Shown: positions 23,648-32,394 of the stretch, in pieces
How the letters are laid out: each line of letters opens with the position of its first letter
Numbering within the stretch: position 1 is the first letter of the stretch
Assembly (NCBI RefSeq): GCF_030378205.1
Contig: NZ_CP127385.1
Coordinates: 5,062,001-5,126,000 of the forward strand
Length of the DNA stretch: 64,000 nt
Direction: 5' to 3'
Source: Bradyrhizobium sp. NP1
GTDB lineage: Bacteria; Pseudomonadota; Alphaproteobacteria; Rhizobiales; Xanthobacteraceae
Notes under the pieces: model-generated
The model's input: only the letters and a program-made list of their open reading frames with translations
Told to the model about the DNA's origin: nothing
Databases searched by the model: none
Made by a program: the position numbers and the translations under genes

Positions 23648-24427
23648 ATGACCGCGAGCCAGCGATATGACCGGATCGCCTTCGTCGCCAGCGCCGGCAC
23701 CGAGGCGCAGGCGGCGCTCGCCCAGCTTGTGGCGCTTTACGGCAACCACGACCCCGACGATGCCGACGTCGTGGTCGCGCTCGGCGGCGACGGGTTGATG
23801 CTGCAGACGCTGCACCGGCACATGCGCACGGGAAAGCCGATCTACGGCATGCATCGCGGCACCGTCGGCTTCCTGATGAACGAGTACTCGACACACGACC
23901 TGCGCGCGCGCCTTTCCGCGGCGCGCGAATCCGTGATCCATCCGCTCCTGATGCGCGCCACCGACGTTCATGGCGGCATCCATATCCACCACGCCATCAA
24001 CGAGGTCGCGCTGTTCCGCCAGACCTACCAGGCGGCGCGGCTGCGCATCCTGATCGACGAGCACGAACGCATGCCGGAGCTGATCGCTGACGGCATTCTG
24101 GTAGCGACGCCGGCCGGCTCGACCGCCTACAATCTTTCGGTGCAGGGGCCGATCCTGCCGATCAACGCGGCGCTGCTCGCGCTTACCCCTATCAGCGCGT
24201 TCCGCCCGCGGCGCTGGCGCGGCGCCCTGCTCCCCAACACCGCCTATGTGACCATCGAAGTGCTGGAAGGCGAGAAGCGCCCGGTTGCGGCGGTCGCCGA
24301 CCACGACGAGGTGCGCGACGTACGCCGGGTCGAGGTGCTCTCCGACAAGACGATCGCGATGCGGATGCTGTTCGACCCCGGCCACAGCCTGGAAGAACGC
24401 ATCCTGCGCGAGCAATTCGGCTACTGA
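23648..24427 (+). CDS. nadK: NAD kinase
   Basis: A 259-residue cytosolic kinase that phosphorylates NAD to NADP. The diagnostic G46-G47-D48-G49 ([11 protein letters not shown]) is present, followed by the NE/D substrate region ([13 protein letters not shown]), and the conserved glycine-rich [23 protein letters not shown] (from about residue 151). The compact length is typical for alphaproteobacteria. The ribosome-binding site before ATG 23648 is weak. It is followed 101 bases later by a receiver/Hpt gene pair that may be separately transcribed. Confidence 0.95.
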   Translation: MTASQRYDRIAFVASAGTEAQAALAQLVALYGNHDPDDADVVVALGGDGLMLQTLHRHMRTGKPIYGMHRGTVGFLMNEYSTHDLRARLSAARESVIHPLLMRATDVHGGIHIHHAINEVALFRQTYQAARLRILIDEHERMPELIADGILVATPAGSTAYNLSVQGPILPINAALLALTPISAFRPRRWRGALLPNTAYVTIEVLEGEKRPVAAVADHDEVRDVRRVEVLSDKTIAMRMLFDPGHSLEERILREQFGY

Positions 24428-24528
24428 TCCGCGCGCTCGACTGGCTCCGCCGCAACGCTTCGTTAACCGGCGCCGCGATATGGTTAACAGGGGTATACCG
24501 CCGGCCAGGCATGCCCCTGGGGCCTGCC

Positions 24529-25074
24529 ATGTTCCGCATCGATTTCAACAAGCTGCGTTTCCTCGTCTGCGACGACAATCCGCACATGCGCCGCATCCTG
24601 CGGACGCTTCTGCATTCGTTCGGCGCGCGCGAGGTCTATGAAGCCGAGGACGGCGCCACCGCGCTCGAAATGTACAGCCATTACGTGCCCGATATCGTCA
24701 TCACCGACTGGTCGATGCCGATCTTCGATGGCCTCGAGCTGACGCAGATGATCCGCCAGCCGGAATCCAAGGCCAACCCCTACGCGCCGATCATCATGCT
24801 GACCGGCCACTCCGAAAAGCGCCGCGTCACCGTGGCGCGCGACGCCGGCGTCACCGAATTCCTCGCCAAGCCGATCTCGGCCAAGGGACTCTACCAGCGC
24901 ATCCTCAACGTGGTCGCCAACCCGCGTCCCTTCATCAAGACCAAAATCTATTTCGGGCCCGATCGCCGACGCAACACCAACACCGCCTATATCGGGCCGG
25001 AGCGCCGCGGCACCGGCGAAGCGGAGGTCCTCCAGCAGCCTTCGCTGCTCGACAAGGCCCGGTCCTCCGCCTGA
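24529..25074 (+). CDS. Single-domain response regulator with C-terminal extension
   Basis: A 181-residue CheY-like protein. The receiver domain has the acidic pair D15-D16, phosphoacceptor D60 (VITDWSMPIFDG), T92 and K114 (EFLAKPI). After residue 125 there is a basic extension (YFGPDRRRNTNTAYIGPERRG) with the FGPDRR/IGPERR repeat common in rhizobial receivers of unknown output. I chose ATG 24529 (CTGGGG upstream) over 24511. A partner with an Hpt domain starts 13 bases downstream, so the two probably form a phosphorelay module; no histidine kinase is nearby. Confidence 0.88.
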   Translation: MFRIDFNKLRFLVCDDNPHMRRILRTLLHSFGAREVYEAEDGATALEMYSHYVPDIVITDWSMPIFDGLELTQMIRQPESKANPYAPIIMLTGHSEKRRVTVARDAGVTEFLAKPISAKGLYQRILNVVANPRPFIKTKIYFGPDRRRNTNTAYIGPERRGTGEAEVLQQPSLLDKARSSA

Positions 25075-25087
25075 GGTGATGACACGA

Positions 25088-25666
25088 ATGCCCAAGGACA
25101 AGCAGCCCGCGATCGAGGTCAAGACCTACCCGACCCACCACGTGATCACGCAGCCCAACCCGCTGCGCAGCGTGCTGCGCCGCGTGCCCGAGACCGATCT
25201 CGACGATCCGGTCGGACGTGCCGAAAAGGCGCTTGCCGGACTGTCGGGCGAATTCGGCAACTGGATGGCGGCCGAGGCCGACCGCCTGTCGGCGGCGCAT
25301 GCCGCGATCCTCAAGGGCGGCTTCACCAATGCGGCCTGCGAAGAGCTGTTTCGTGCCGCGCACGACATCAAGGGGGATGCGGCGACCTTCGGCTATCCGT
25401 CCGCGGCCGGCGTTGCCGAAAGCCTCTGCCGGGTGATCGAGCACGCCCCCGATCTCGATGCCGTGCCGACCGAGCTGATCGCGCATCACGTCAATGCCAT
25501 CCTGGCGATCGTGCATGGCAACACGCGGCTCGACAGCGTGCGCACCGCCACGGCCCTGAACCGCCGGCTGCGCACCGTCGCCGACGAATATCTCAAGCAG
25601 GTCAACCGCGACCGGCCCGAGCACCTCGAGGCGATCCTGGCGCCGAGCATCGTGCCGGGGGAGTGA
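25088..25666 (+). CDS. Hpt-domain phosphotransfer protein
   Basis: A 192-residue protein with an Hpt domain centred on the phosphorylatable H92 (ELFRAAHDIKGDAATFG). The N-terminus is Pro/Thr-rich and the C-terminus helical. ATG 25088 is preferred because GAGGTGA lies about 9 bases upstream; in-frame GTG 25076 and ATG 25079 overlap that site. It is directly downstream of the receiver gene, likely its phosphotransfer partner. Similar DUF-like Hpt proteins are widespread in Bradyrhizobium. Confidence 0.85.
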   Translation: MPKDKQPAIEVKTYPTHHVITQPNPLRSVLRRVPETDLDDPVGRAEKALAGLSGEFGNWMAAEADRLSAAHAAILKGGFTNAACEELFRAAHDIKGDAATFGYPSAAGVAESLCRVIEHAPDLDAVPTELIAHHVNAILAIVHGNTRLDSVRTATALNRRLRTVADEYLKQVNRDRPEHLEAILAPSIVPGE

Positions 25667-25689
25667 TCCCCAGGTTCGATCGTGACCTT

Positions 25690-25852
25690 CGTCGTGCCCG
25701 GCCCTTGAGCCGGGCATCGACGTCTCTGCGGCCATAAAATGCGGAAGACGTGGATGGCCAGGCATAGCCGTCCGGAGGACGGCGTCGCTTCCGCTCGCCT
25801 ATCGTCCGGAGGACGGCGTCGCTTCCGCTCGCCTATGCCCGGCCATGATGGA
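25690..25852. repeat. Dispersed palindromic repeat with internal 34-bp tandem duplication
   Basis: The outer arms are GTGCCCGGCCCTTGAGCCGG on the left and TATGCCCGGCCATGATGG on the right. The inner halves CATCGACGTCT and AGACGTGGATG are also inverted. Inside, a perfect 34-bp unit beginning CGTCCGGAGGACGG is present twice in tandem (25769-25802 and 25803-25836). The outer pattern is a common intergenic repeat type in Bradyrhizobium and Rhodopseudomonas. Confidence 0.75.
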
Positions 25853-25855
25853 AAG

Positions 25856-27031
25856 TCACGCCGCGATCAGGTCGTGATGGGCGGGCGCAACCGCGTGCTC
25901 GGCGGCGAGCTCCTCGCAGAACTGCCGCGCCTCCTCGCGCGCCGATTCCGTCGCAAAGCGCCGCAGCAGGATGAGAAGCGGCTCGGCCGCGTCACGGTCG
26001 CTCTCGCAATGGGTCAGCACGCGCTCGACCATGCGGCGGCGCAGCCGCGCGGCTCCCTCCGGCGTGTCGACGAAGCCGCTTTCATGACAGGCTTCGAGCG
26101 CGACGCGGAATGCCACATAGGTCGATGCCGGGAAGCCTGCGCGCTTCAAGAGGGCCTGCAGGCCCGCAGCGCCGCGGTCTTGCACCAGAGCCGAGACGCG
26201 CGCCTGCGGCAGACCGGACAGTTCGGAAAGCGCCGCGTCGAACAGTTCGAGATTTCCCGACAACAGCGCGCGCAGGATCAGACCCGCGGTGAGCTGGCCG
26301 GCGGCGCGCAGGTGCCGCACCAGGCCGCGCGTGTCATCGCCACACGAACGCGCCGCGATATGGATGGTGGAGCGATCGCGCGCTTCGCTCGCGATCCGCC
26401 CTGCCCGGTCGGCACTCAGCCAGTTTTTCGCCACCACGAATTGCGCCAGCGTCTCGGACAGCTTGGTGACCAGCGCGGCGCGGGTCGCAGCCGGCAAATC
26501 CTCCAGCGCCAGCATCGATTCCCTGATCGCGGCGAGATGGCCGTGCCGCTCGACGATGCGGTCCCAGGAAAACGGCGCCAGCTCTGCGTAAGGATTTTCG
26601 ATCAGTTCGAGCGCGGCCTCCGCGGAACCGACTTCGGCGATCGCCGCGCAGACCGAAGGCGGCAGCTTGATACGGCGCGCGATCGCGCATTGCACCTCGC
26701 TCGAGCCGGTCGCGACGATGTCGACGAGGTCGGCGTCGATCAAGAGCGTCGAATGTTCGAGCACGCACAGCGCGACCGAGGGCTGGTCGAGTGCCAGCGC
26801 CTGCACGATCGCTGCCGGTGCCTCGCTGCTGCGCGCGAATACCTGCGCCATCGCCTGGCGCACCAGCGGCGACGGATCGTCGAGCTGCATCAACAGCGCG
26901 CCTTCAGCCGCCGCGCGGTCCTCCTCGGAAAGATCCGAGATCAGCCAGGCCCGCGCCAGCGATCGGGTGGCTTCCGCCCGTTCGCCGGCGGCCGCGGTCC
27001 TTACCCAACTGATGAACTGCCGAACGATCAT
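25856..27031 (-). CDS. DUF2336 domain protein
   Basis: A 391-residue cytosolic, almost entirely helical protein. It has the pattern of DUF2336 proteins: an N-terminal HEAT-like segment (LVRQAMAQVFARSSEAPAAIVQAL), DQPSVALCVLEHSTLL, RSTIHIAARS, and a leucine-rich C-terminal part. No catalytic motif is known. Members are common in rhizobia; the biochemical role is not established. Start ATG 27031 has AGGA upstream; the frame is open further to 27091. It is transcribed alone on the minus strand. Confidence 0.85.
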   Translation of the reverse strand: MIVRQFISWVRTAAAGERAEATRSLARAWLISDLSEEDRAAAEGALLMQLDDPSPLVRQAMAQVFARSSEAPAAIVQALALDQPSVALCVLEHSTLLIDADLVDIVATGSSEVQCAIARRIKLPPSVCAAIAEVGSAEAALELIENPYAELAPFSWDRIVERHGHLAAIRESMLALEDLPAATRAALVTKLSETLAQFVVAKNWLSADRAGRIASEARDRSTIHIAARSCGDDTRGLVRHLRAAGQLTAGLILRALLSGNLELFDAALSELSGLPQARVSALVQDRGAAGLQALLKRAGFPASTYVAFRVALEACHESGFVDTPEGAARLRRRMVERVLTHCESDRDAAEPLLILLRRFATESAREEARQFCEELAAEHAVAPAHHDLIAA

Positions 27032-27157
27032 GAATCCTGCCGGCTTACGCAAAACCTTGAAAACGAGATCCAAACAACCACTGCAATACAAAATAAACCA
27101 CGACGCTTAACAAAGCGTTCACCATAACCGGCTGGTTTCATTGACGTTTCATTAACG

Positions 27158-27190
27158 AAGGCCGGCCGTCCAGGAAGCTTCGGCCGGCCT
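27158..27190. terminator. GC-rich hairpin downstream of phospholipase D-like gene
   Basis: AGGCCGGCC and GGCCGGCCT arms separated by about 14 bases, between the DUF2336 start and the phospholipase D-like stop. There is no strong T tract; a weak terminator at best. Confidence 0.35.
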
Positions 27191-27252
27191 GCATGCGCAA
27201 GCCGGCCGATCGGTGCCTTCAAAGATTGCCCCGGTCGCGACGGCGCCTGAAC

Positions 27253-29208
27253 TCAGGCGCGCTTGCGCGAGCGTCGCGCCGACTTGGCGGCCTTGTGCGC
27301 GACAGGCTTTTTCACCGCGGACCGCTTCCGGCGTACGCCACCATGCGGCGTCGCCGCGTGTTTGACCGGCTTCGCACCATGTTTCGCCGAAGCCGGCGCA
27401 TGCTGCGGCACGCGCGGCTTCGTCGCGGCGGTTGCCGCGCTGGCGGTTGCGGCCGCCGCGCGATGCGCGCCCATCCAGAACTGCAGCTCGGCGAGCTCGT
27501 CGCCGCCGAGATAGCCGGTCTGCCACTGGTCGTCGTCGACAAGGCCGTGCCAGACCTTCGGATCCTGCCGGTGCGCCTCGACATAGGCGTTCCAGCGATA
27601 GGTCTGGTAGATCGCGATGATGTTGGCGGCATAGGCCGCAGCAAGCGGCGCGTTGCCCTCGATGATCATCAGGTTGTCGTCGTTCTTGCTGGAAGCCTTG
27701 AAGCCGAGATTGTGCGAGCCGGTCATCACGACCGGCTTGTCGCCGAACGGATCGAGCACCACCACCTTGCTGTGGATGTGAACGCCCGAACCGAGAACTT
27801 CCGTCGCCCAGTCGTGGAAGACGTCCTTGATGTTCTTCGGCACCATCGATTCATAGCCCAGCCGCTGCGGCGGCTCCTTGCCGCCGTTGAACAGCGTCAC
27901 CGGTGTCTTGGCTTCCGGGTCGAGCGCGGCCTCCGCCGCCGACGGTCCAGCTCCCGCCTGCTCCGTGGTGAGGTTCTTGATCTCCTGGTTCACCACGCCG
28001 TGGATATAGAGGCTGCCATCGTAATTGGCGCTATCCTGGTGGTGACGGAACAGGATGCTCTGCAGCAGCGTCCATTTGCCGACCGGCTGGTCTTCCTGGA
28101 CAAAGCCGCCCGGGTTGAAGAACAGGAAGAGGATGCCCTGCTTGGCGGCGTTGATCAGCTTGCGCGCATATTCGAGGTCCGGCCCGCCATTGGTCGGCGC
28201 GAACCATTGGGTGATGGCGCCACCGTCGACGTTCATGGTCCTCGCGGTCGAATTCGTCTTCGCGAGCGCCGGCGGATAGCCGTTGCCGGCCTGCGCCAAG
28301 AGCTTCCATTCGGCGAGAAAATCCGCCGCGACCGCCGCGTCCTTGACGATGATCGCATTGTTGGCCTGCGTGCACAGGCCGGTGACGGTCCAGTTGGTGC
28401 TGCCGGACAGCACGCTGTTCGGGTTGCCCGCGGAATCGCAGGCGACCACGAACTTGTTGTGCGCGAAATGGTTGCCCGTGACGATGCGGTTCTTCAGGTC
28501 GACGACGCCCTTCAGTTGCGCGCGCACCGCCTTGTTCTCGTCATTGGTCGGTGGCTTGAAGGCGCCGTTGGCGAGGATCAGATGGCACTTCTTGCCGAGC
28601 GCCTTCAGCCCCGCGATCAGCTCGGGATCGTTGAGCTCGTAGAGCGCGGCGTAGATCTCGCCATTGCCCTGCTTGACGTCGGCCAGGAGCTGCAACAGCC
28701 GCTCCCGCAACAGCCCGCTCAGTTCGTTGCGCAAGGGATTGTTCGGCGTCTTGATGATCCCCTGGATATCGGGATGCGGACCAAGTTGCGCGAGCGCTCG
28801 CGAAACCCACTGCGCCGAGATGATGCCCTTGTTGAAATAGGCGCTGATGTTCGGGCTCGCCTGGCTCGAAATCGTCAGCGGCGCGGTCAGCGGACTCGCG
28901 GCCGTCGTGGCGAGCTGCAAATGGTTGCGGTCACCGACGACGGGAATGACCGAATACTGCACCACGTCGCCCGGCTTGACGTAGTAGTCCCACCACATGA
29001 AGCGCTGCAACGGATGTTTCCAGGGCGCTGTGGGATCGAGCTGGTCGTCATCGGAGAAGCCGGCAAAGCCGTGCAGATAGGTCTCGGCGCCGCCCTTGAG
29101 CTGGCGGATGGTGAAGCCCCGGCAATTTGCGATGGGCTTGGCATCGGAGGTCAGCCACACCACGACGGTGTGATCGCCGTTGTCATAAACTTTCACATCG
29201 ATGGACAT
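27253..29208 (-). CDS. Phospholipase D-like protein with two HKD motifs
   Basis: A 651-residue protein of the phospholipase D superfamily. Motif one is HNKFVVACD (about residue 249, in context NHFAHNKFVVACDSAG with a following SGSTNW), and motif two HSKVVVLDPFGD (about 478) with TGSHNLGF. Both HxKxxxxD cores are present, so it can form the two-motif active site of phosphodiesterases. There is no clear signal peptide. The C-terminal about 75 residues are Ala/Lys/Arg/His-rich and disordered, probably nucleic-acid or surface binding. GAGGTGA precedes ATG 29208. Substrate is unknown (phospholipid, or nucleic acid). Confidence 0.88.
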   Translation of the reverse strand: MSIDVKVYDNGDHTVVVWLTSDAKPIANCRGFTIRQLKGGAETYLHGFAGFSDDDQLDPTAPWKHPLQRFMWWDYYVKPGDVVQYSVIPVVGDRNHLQLATTAASPLTAPLTISSQASPNISAYFNKGIISAQWVSRALAQLGPHPDIQGIIKTPNNPLRNELSGLLRERLLQLLADVKQGNGEIYAALYELNDPELIAGLKALGKKCHLILANGAFKPPTNDENKAVRAQLKGVVDLKNRIVTGNHFAHNKFVVACDSAGNPNSVLSGSTNWTVTGLCTQANNAIIVKDAAVAADFLAEWKLLAQAGNGYPPALAKTNSTARTMNVDGGAITQWFAPTNGGPDLEYARKLINAAKQGILFLFFNPGGFVQEDQPVGKWTLLQSILFRHHQDSANYDGSLYIHGVVNQEIKNLTTEQAGAGPSAAEAALDPEAKTPVTLFNGGKEPPQRLGYESMVPKNIKDVFHDWATEVLGSGVHIHSKVVVLDPFGDKPVVMTGSHNLGFKASSKNDDNLMIIEGNAPLAAAYAANIIAIYQTYRWNAYVEAHRQDPKVWHGLVDDDQWQTGYLGGDELAELQFWMGAHRAAAATASAATAATKPRVPQHAPASAKHGAKPVKHAATPHGGVRRKRSAVKKPVAHKAAKSARRSRKRA

Positions 29209-29357
29209 AGGTCACCTCTCGGCCATGAGCCCAGCCACCCGGCGGCCAACCTATGCCTCTACCTCCAAGCGTACAAGTGAACTAGAACACTTTTGGTTGT
29301 CATAAAAATGTTGCGGGAATCGGCGCGTGAGGTCGGATGTGACGGAGCGCGATGCTG

Positions 29358-29429
29358 CTAGTGGAGCGGATTTGACGTTCGCTACCCGTCTGCCACGATG
29401 GGATGCGAATGTTGGAATCGGACCACTAG
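29358..29429. repeat. CTAG hairpin element 5 (internal-deletion form)
   Basis: CTAGTGGAGCGGATTTGACG TTCGC on the left and GCGAATGTTGGAATCGGACC ACTAG on the right: one outer B arm joined to one outer A arm, the inner A', linker and B arms missing. Its right CTAG (29426-29429) gives the minus-strand TAG stop of the transglycosylase gene. Confidence 0.8.
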
Positions 29430-30430
29430 CTCGAGAAGCTGCCGCTGCGGTCGCTGAAGAGATCGAGCGGCTGCGCCGCGCCACCATTCGGCGTGGTGCC
29501 CGGGACCGAGGTCAGCGACGAGGAATTGCCCCACAGCGCCTGCACGGTGGATGACACAGGCTGGGCGTTGGCGTCGGCCTGGAACAGCGAACGGAACATC
29601 GGCGGGCGCGGCGGCGCGCCGGCATCGCTGGCCGACGCCAGCGTGACCGCCGCATTGGCGCGCGTGTCCGGAAACGTCTGCAGATAGGCCGCGTTGTCGA
29701 TGACGGGCACGGCGGAGCCCGCGCTCGCGACCGCGCCTATGGAGGGCGCGTCACCATAGATCGCCATTGCCGAGCGCGTGGCCGGCGAACCTGCCGCAGC
29801 CGCATAGCGCTGGGTCAGCACCGAATAGACCTCGTAGACATTGCGCGCGCGCCCGTCGCGTTCGAAGAAGATCGAGCGGTTGGACGCGGCCGCATTGGGA
29901 AACAGCCGCGCCGCGGAGGCCTGCGGGTTGTCCTCGGCATTGGCGATCAGCTTGGCCGCGCCGCCGACGCCCATGAAATGGGCCATGTAGAGCTCGCTGT
30001 CGGTCGGGCGGCGGCCGAGCATCCCCGTCAGCTTGAAACTGTTGGACTGCGTCAGCACCGCCGCCATGGCGGAGGCAGCCTGCGGGTCGTCGCGCAGCTT
30101 CATGATCGACTGCCGCTTGGCGGGATCGCTGACCGAATAGGTGCCGGAGGGGGACTTGGTGATGGCGTCGGCGTGGGCGCCAAAGCCGAGCTGGGCGCCC
30201 GCCTCCTTCACCGTGCCGAGCCAGGTCTGCTCGATGAACTGGAACAGCCCGTGCGCCGAAGAGGTTGAGGCGCCCGCGGCCGGGTTGAAGTCGGACTCCA
30301 TCTTCGCGGTGGTCAGCAGATATTCGAAGCTCGCGCCGGTCGCGCTCGCCGCCTGCTTGATGGCGCCGGCCACCCGCGGCGCGCGGGAGGGATCGACACC
30401 CGCCGAGGCGTTTGATGGATCGACCGCCAT
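29426..30430 (-). CDS. Lytic transglycosylase (SLT domain) protein
   Basis: A 334-residue protein. The N-terminal SLT-like domain (about residues 30-160) contains the catalytic-glutamate segment TTAKMESDFNPAAGA (E45), then SSAHGLFQFIEQTW, and AHFMGVGGAAKLI, which together define soluble lytic transglycosylases. The C-terminal half is Ala/Ser/Pro-rich and disordered. No signal peptide is seen, as in proteins exported by a flagellar or similar route, so its location is uncertain. The stop codon comes from hairpin element 5. It would cleave the peptidoglycan glycan strand. Confidence 0.88.
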   Translation of the reverse strand: MAVDPSNASAGVDPSRAPRVAGAIKQAASATGASFEYLLTTAKMESDFNPAAGASTSSAHGLFQFIEQTWLGTVKEAGAQLGFGAHADAITKSPSGTYSVSDPAKRQSIMKLRDDPQAASAMAAVLTQSNSFKLTGMLGRRPTDSELYMAHFMGVGGAAKLIANAEDNPQASAARLFPNAAASNRSIFFERDGRARNVYEVYSVLTQRYAAAAGSPATRSAMAIYGDAPSIGAVASAGSAVPVIDNAAYLQTFPDTRANAAVTLASASDAGAPPRPPMFRSLFQADANAQPVSSTVQALWGNSSSLTSVPGTTPNGGAAQPLDLFSDRSGSFSS

Positions 30431-30572
30431 GCTTGCCCTGTTGCCTTGCGAAATGAACGCGCGGCTTCCTCGTCGCCGATCAATCGGCTGAAACGCCGTT
30501 CACACTGCGGCAATCATGGTTAATGCGAGGTTAAAACGGGCCTCGCGGCAGCCAGCATCCGGATCCAGCGCT

Positions 30573-30956
30573 TCAATCGATCAATGAAAGCTTCGCCTCG
30601 CCCGCACCGGTTTCGACCTTGCGGTAGAAGCAGGAGCGGCGGCCGGTATGGCAGGCGGGTCCCTGCTGCTCGACCCGGATCCAGACCGCGTCCTGGTCGC
30701 AATCGATCCGCATCTCGACGACCCGCTGGGTATGACCCGACGTCTCACCTTTCCGCCACAACGCCTTGCGGGAGCGGCTGAAATACCAGGCATCGCCGGT
30801 CTCTACCGTGCGCCGCAGCGCCTCCGCATTCATATGCGCGACCATCAGGACGTCGCCGCTTTTGGCGTCGGTGGCGACGCAGGTGACAAGGCCGGACGCG
30901 TCGAATTTAGGCTGCAGTGCCAGCCCCTCCTCGCGATCTTGGTCGGTTGTAGACAC
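30573..30956 (-). CDS. hisI: Phosphoribosyl-AMP cyclohydrolase
   Basis: A 127-residue cytosolic enzyme of histidine biosynthesis that opens the purine ring of phosphoribosyl-AMP. Metal-ligand residues are visible: D85-C86-D87-Q-D89 ([12 protein letters not shown]), C102 ([12 protein letters not shown]) and C109, with the [16 protein letters not shown] substrate loop before them. Length fits the monofunctional form (no HisE domain). It lies 27 bases downstream of folE on the same strand, so the two may share a transcript. Confidence 0.95.
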   Translation of the reverse strand: MSTTDQDREEGLALQPKFDASGLVTCVATDAKSGDVLMVAHMNAEALRRTVETGDAWYFSRSRKALWRKGETSGHTQRVVEMRIDCDQDAVWIRVEQQGPACHTGRRSCFYRKVETGAGEAKLSLID

Positions 30957-30983
30957 GGGAACCCTCGCAAATCTTTCGCGAGG

Positions 30984-31667
30984 TTACCGGTTCGGTCCTC
31001 GCACCAAGGACAGGAAGCGCGCCTGCTCGGCAGGATTGTCGCGAAACATGCCAGTGAAGCGGCTAGTGAAGGTCGTCGCGCCATGCTTGGCGACGCCGCG
31101 CACCGACATGCAGGTATGCTCCGCCTCGATCAGGACCGCAACGCCGCGCGGCTTCAGGATTTCATCGATCGCGGCAGCGATCTGGGCGGTGAGGTGCTCC
31201 TGGGTCTGCAGGCGGCGGGCGAAGATGTCGGTCAGCCGCGCCAGCTTTGACAGGCCCACCACCCGCTCCACCGGCGTATAGGCGATATGCGCCTTGCCGT
31301 AGAACGGCATCATGTGGTGCTCGCACTGCGAGGTGAACTCGATGTCGCGGACGAGGACGAAATCGTCATAGCCGGCGGTCTCGCCAAACGTGCGGTCGAG
31401 CACCTCGGCGGGGCACTGGTGGTAGCCCTGATAAAGCTCATCGAAGGCTTCGACGACCCGGCGCGGGGTGTCGAGCAGACCCTCGCGGTCGGCGTTCTCG
31501 CCGATATAGCCAAGCAGCGTCTTGACTGCGGCTTCCGCTTCGGCGCGCGAGGGGCGCGGCTGATCGGCGCGCACGAGGGCGGCCATGAACTCCGAAGGGT
31601 CGAGTTCGGCGGGGCGGGTTTCGGCAGGCTTGCCGGGGCGAAGTGGCTTGATAGTGGCGCCGTCCAT
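30984..31667 (-). CDS. folE: GTP cyclohydrolase I
   Basis: A 227-residue enzyme making dihydroneopterin triphosphate from GTP, the first step to folate. The zinc ligands C115, H118 (QCEHHMMPF) and C186 ([10 protein letters not shown]) are present with the expected motifs [12 protein letters not shown] and LTAQIAAAI. The first 40 residues are a variable extension. Start ATG 31667 has GGAGAAG upstream; the frame continues further, but the added residues are unlikely. It is upstream of hisI and divergent from a NifU-like gene. Confidence 0.95.
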   Translation of the reverse strand: MDGATIKPLRPGKPAETRPAELDPSEFMAALVRADQPRPSRAEAEAAVKTLLGYIGENADREGLLDTPRRVVEAFDELYQGYHQCPAEVLDRTFGETAGYDDFVLVRDIEFTSQCEHHMMPFYGKAHIAYTPVERVVGLSKLARLTDIFARRLQTQEHLTAQIAAAIDEILKPRGVAVLIEAEHTCMSVRGVAKHGATTFTSRFTGMFRDNPAEQARFLSLVRGPNR

Positions 31668-31917
31668 GTCTTCTCCGTTCGACCGGTCGCGACGCGACCG
31701 GAGTGTCACCGGGCAGACGGGGCGGTTCTGCCGCCGGGCGCCTGAGTCCCCAAAGTCTTGCTGCAATCCTAGCATCCGGCGCGGTCGGTTGGCCCTGCAA
31801 TTCGGTCAACCGAGGCCCGCCAGCCGGGCTGTATTTCCAGCAGTTGCATCCATATATAAGACCCTGAAACCGGCCCGCCAAGGGCGTGTTCCGCCCGGAA
31901 CGGCGGGGAGTTCGCAC

Positions 31918-32370
31918 ATGCTGAACGACATCTACAACAAGCGCATCATCGAACTCGCCGGCAACATTCCGCGCCTTGGCCGCCTTCCCGATCCCGATGC
32001 CAGCGCCACCGCCCATTCCAAACTGTGCGGTTCTACCGTCAAGGTCGACCTCAAGATGGACGGCCCCCTCGTCACCGACTTTGGCCATGAGGTGAAGGCC
32101 TGCGCGCTCGGACAGGCCTCCTCCTCGATCATGGCGCGCCATGTCGTGGGCTCGACCGCCACTGAACTGCGCGAGCTGCGCGAAGCCGTCCGCCGGATGC
32201 TGAAGGAAAACGGCGCCCCCCCGCAAGGCAAATGGGCCGATATCGGCCTGCTCGAGCCGGTGCGCGACTTCAAGGCCCGCCACGCATCCACCATGCTGAC
32301 ATTCGATGCGGTGGTCGATGCGATCGGCCAGATCGAGGCCAAGGCGAAACAGCCGGCCGACGCAGGCTGA
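31918..32370 (+). CDS. NifU/SufU-like iron-sulfur scaffold homologue lacking third Cys
   Basis: A 150-residue IscU-fold protein. Cluster-ligand cysteines are C37 (SKLCGSTVKVD) and C62 (EVKACALGQASSSI); the usual third cysteine is replaced by His in the segment FKARHASTMLTF near residue 125. This variant is common in alphaproteobacterial 'iron-sulfur cluster assembly scaffold' annotations, so the protein may not hold a cluster like IscU. GGCGGGGAG precedes ATG 31918. Divergent to folE; no suf or isc genes are in the window. Confidence 0.82.
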   Translation: MLNDIYNKRIIELAGNIPRLGRLPDPDASATAHSKLCGSTVKVDLKMDGPLVTDFGHEVKACALGQASSSIMARHVVGSTATELRELREAVRRMLKENGAPPQGKWADIGLLEPVRDFKARHASTMLTFDAVVDAIGQIEAKAKQPADAG

Positions 32371-32394
32371 ATTCGTCGTCCTGAGACTAATTCG

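Noticed and set aside
27193..29280. Long open frame on the plus strand opposite the phospholipase D-like gene
   Set aside because: Composition is typical of antisense frames in high-GC DNA; the minus-strand protein has both HKD motifs.
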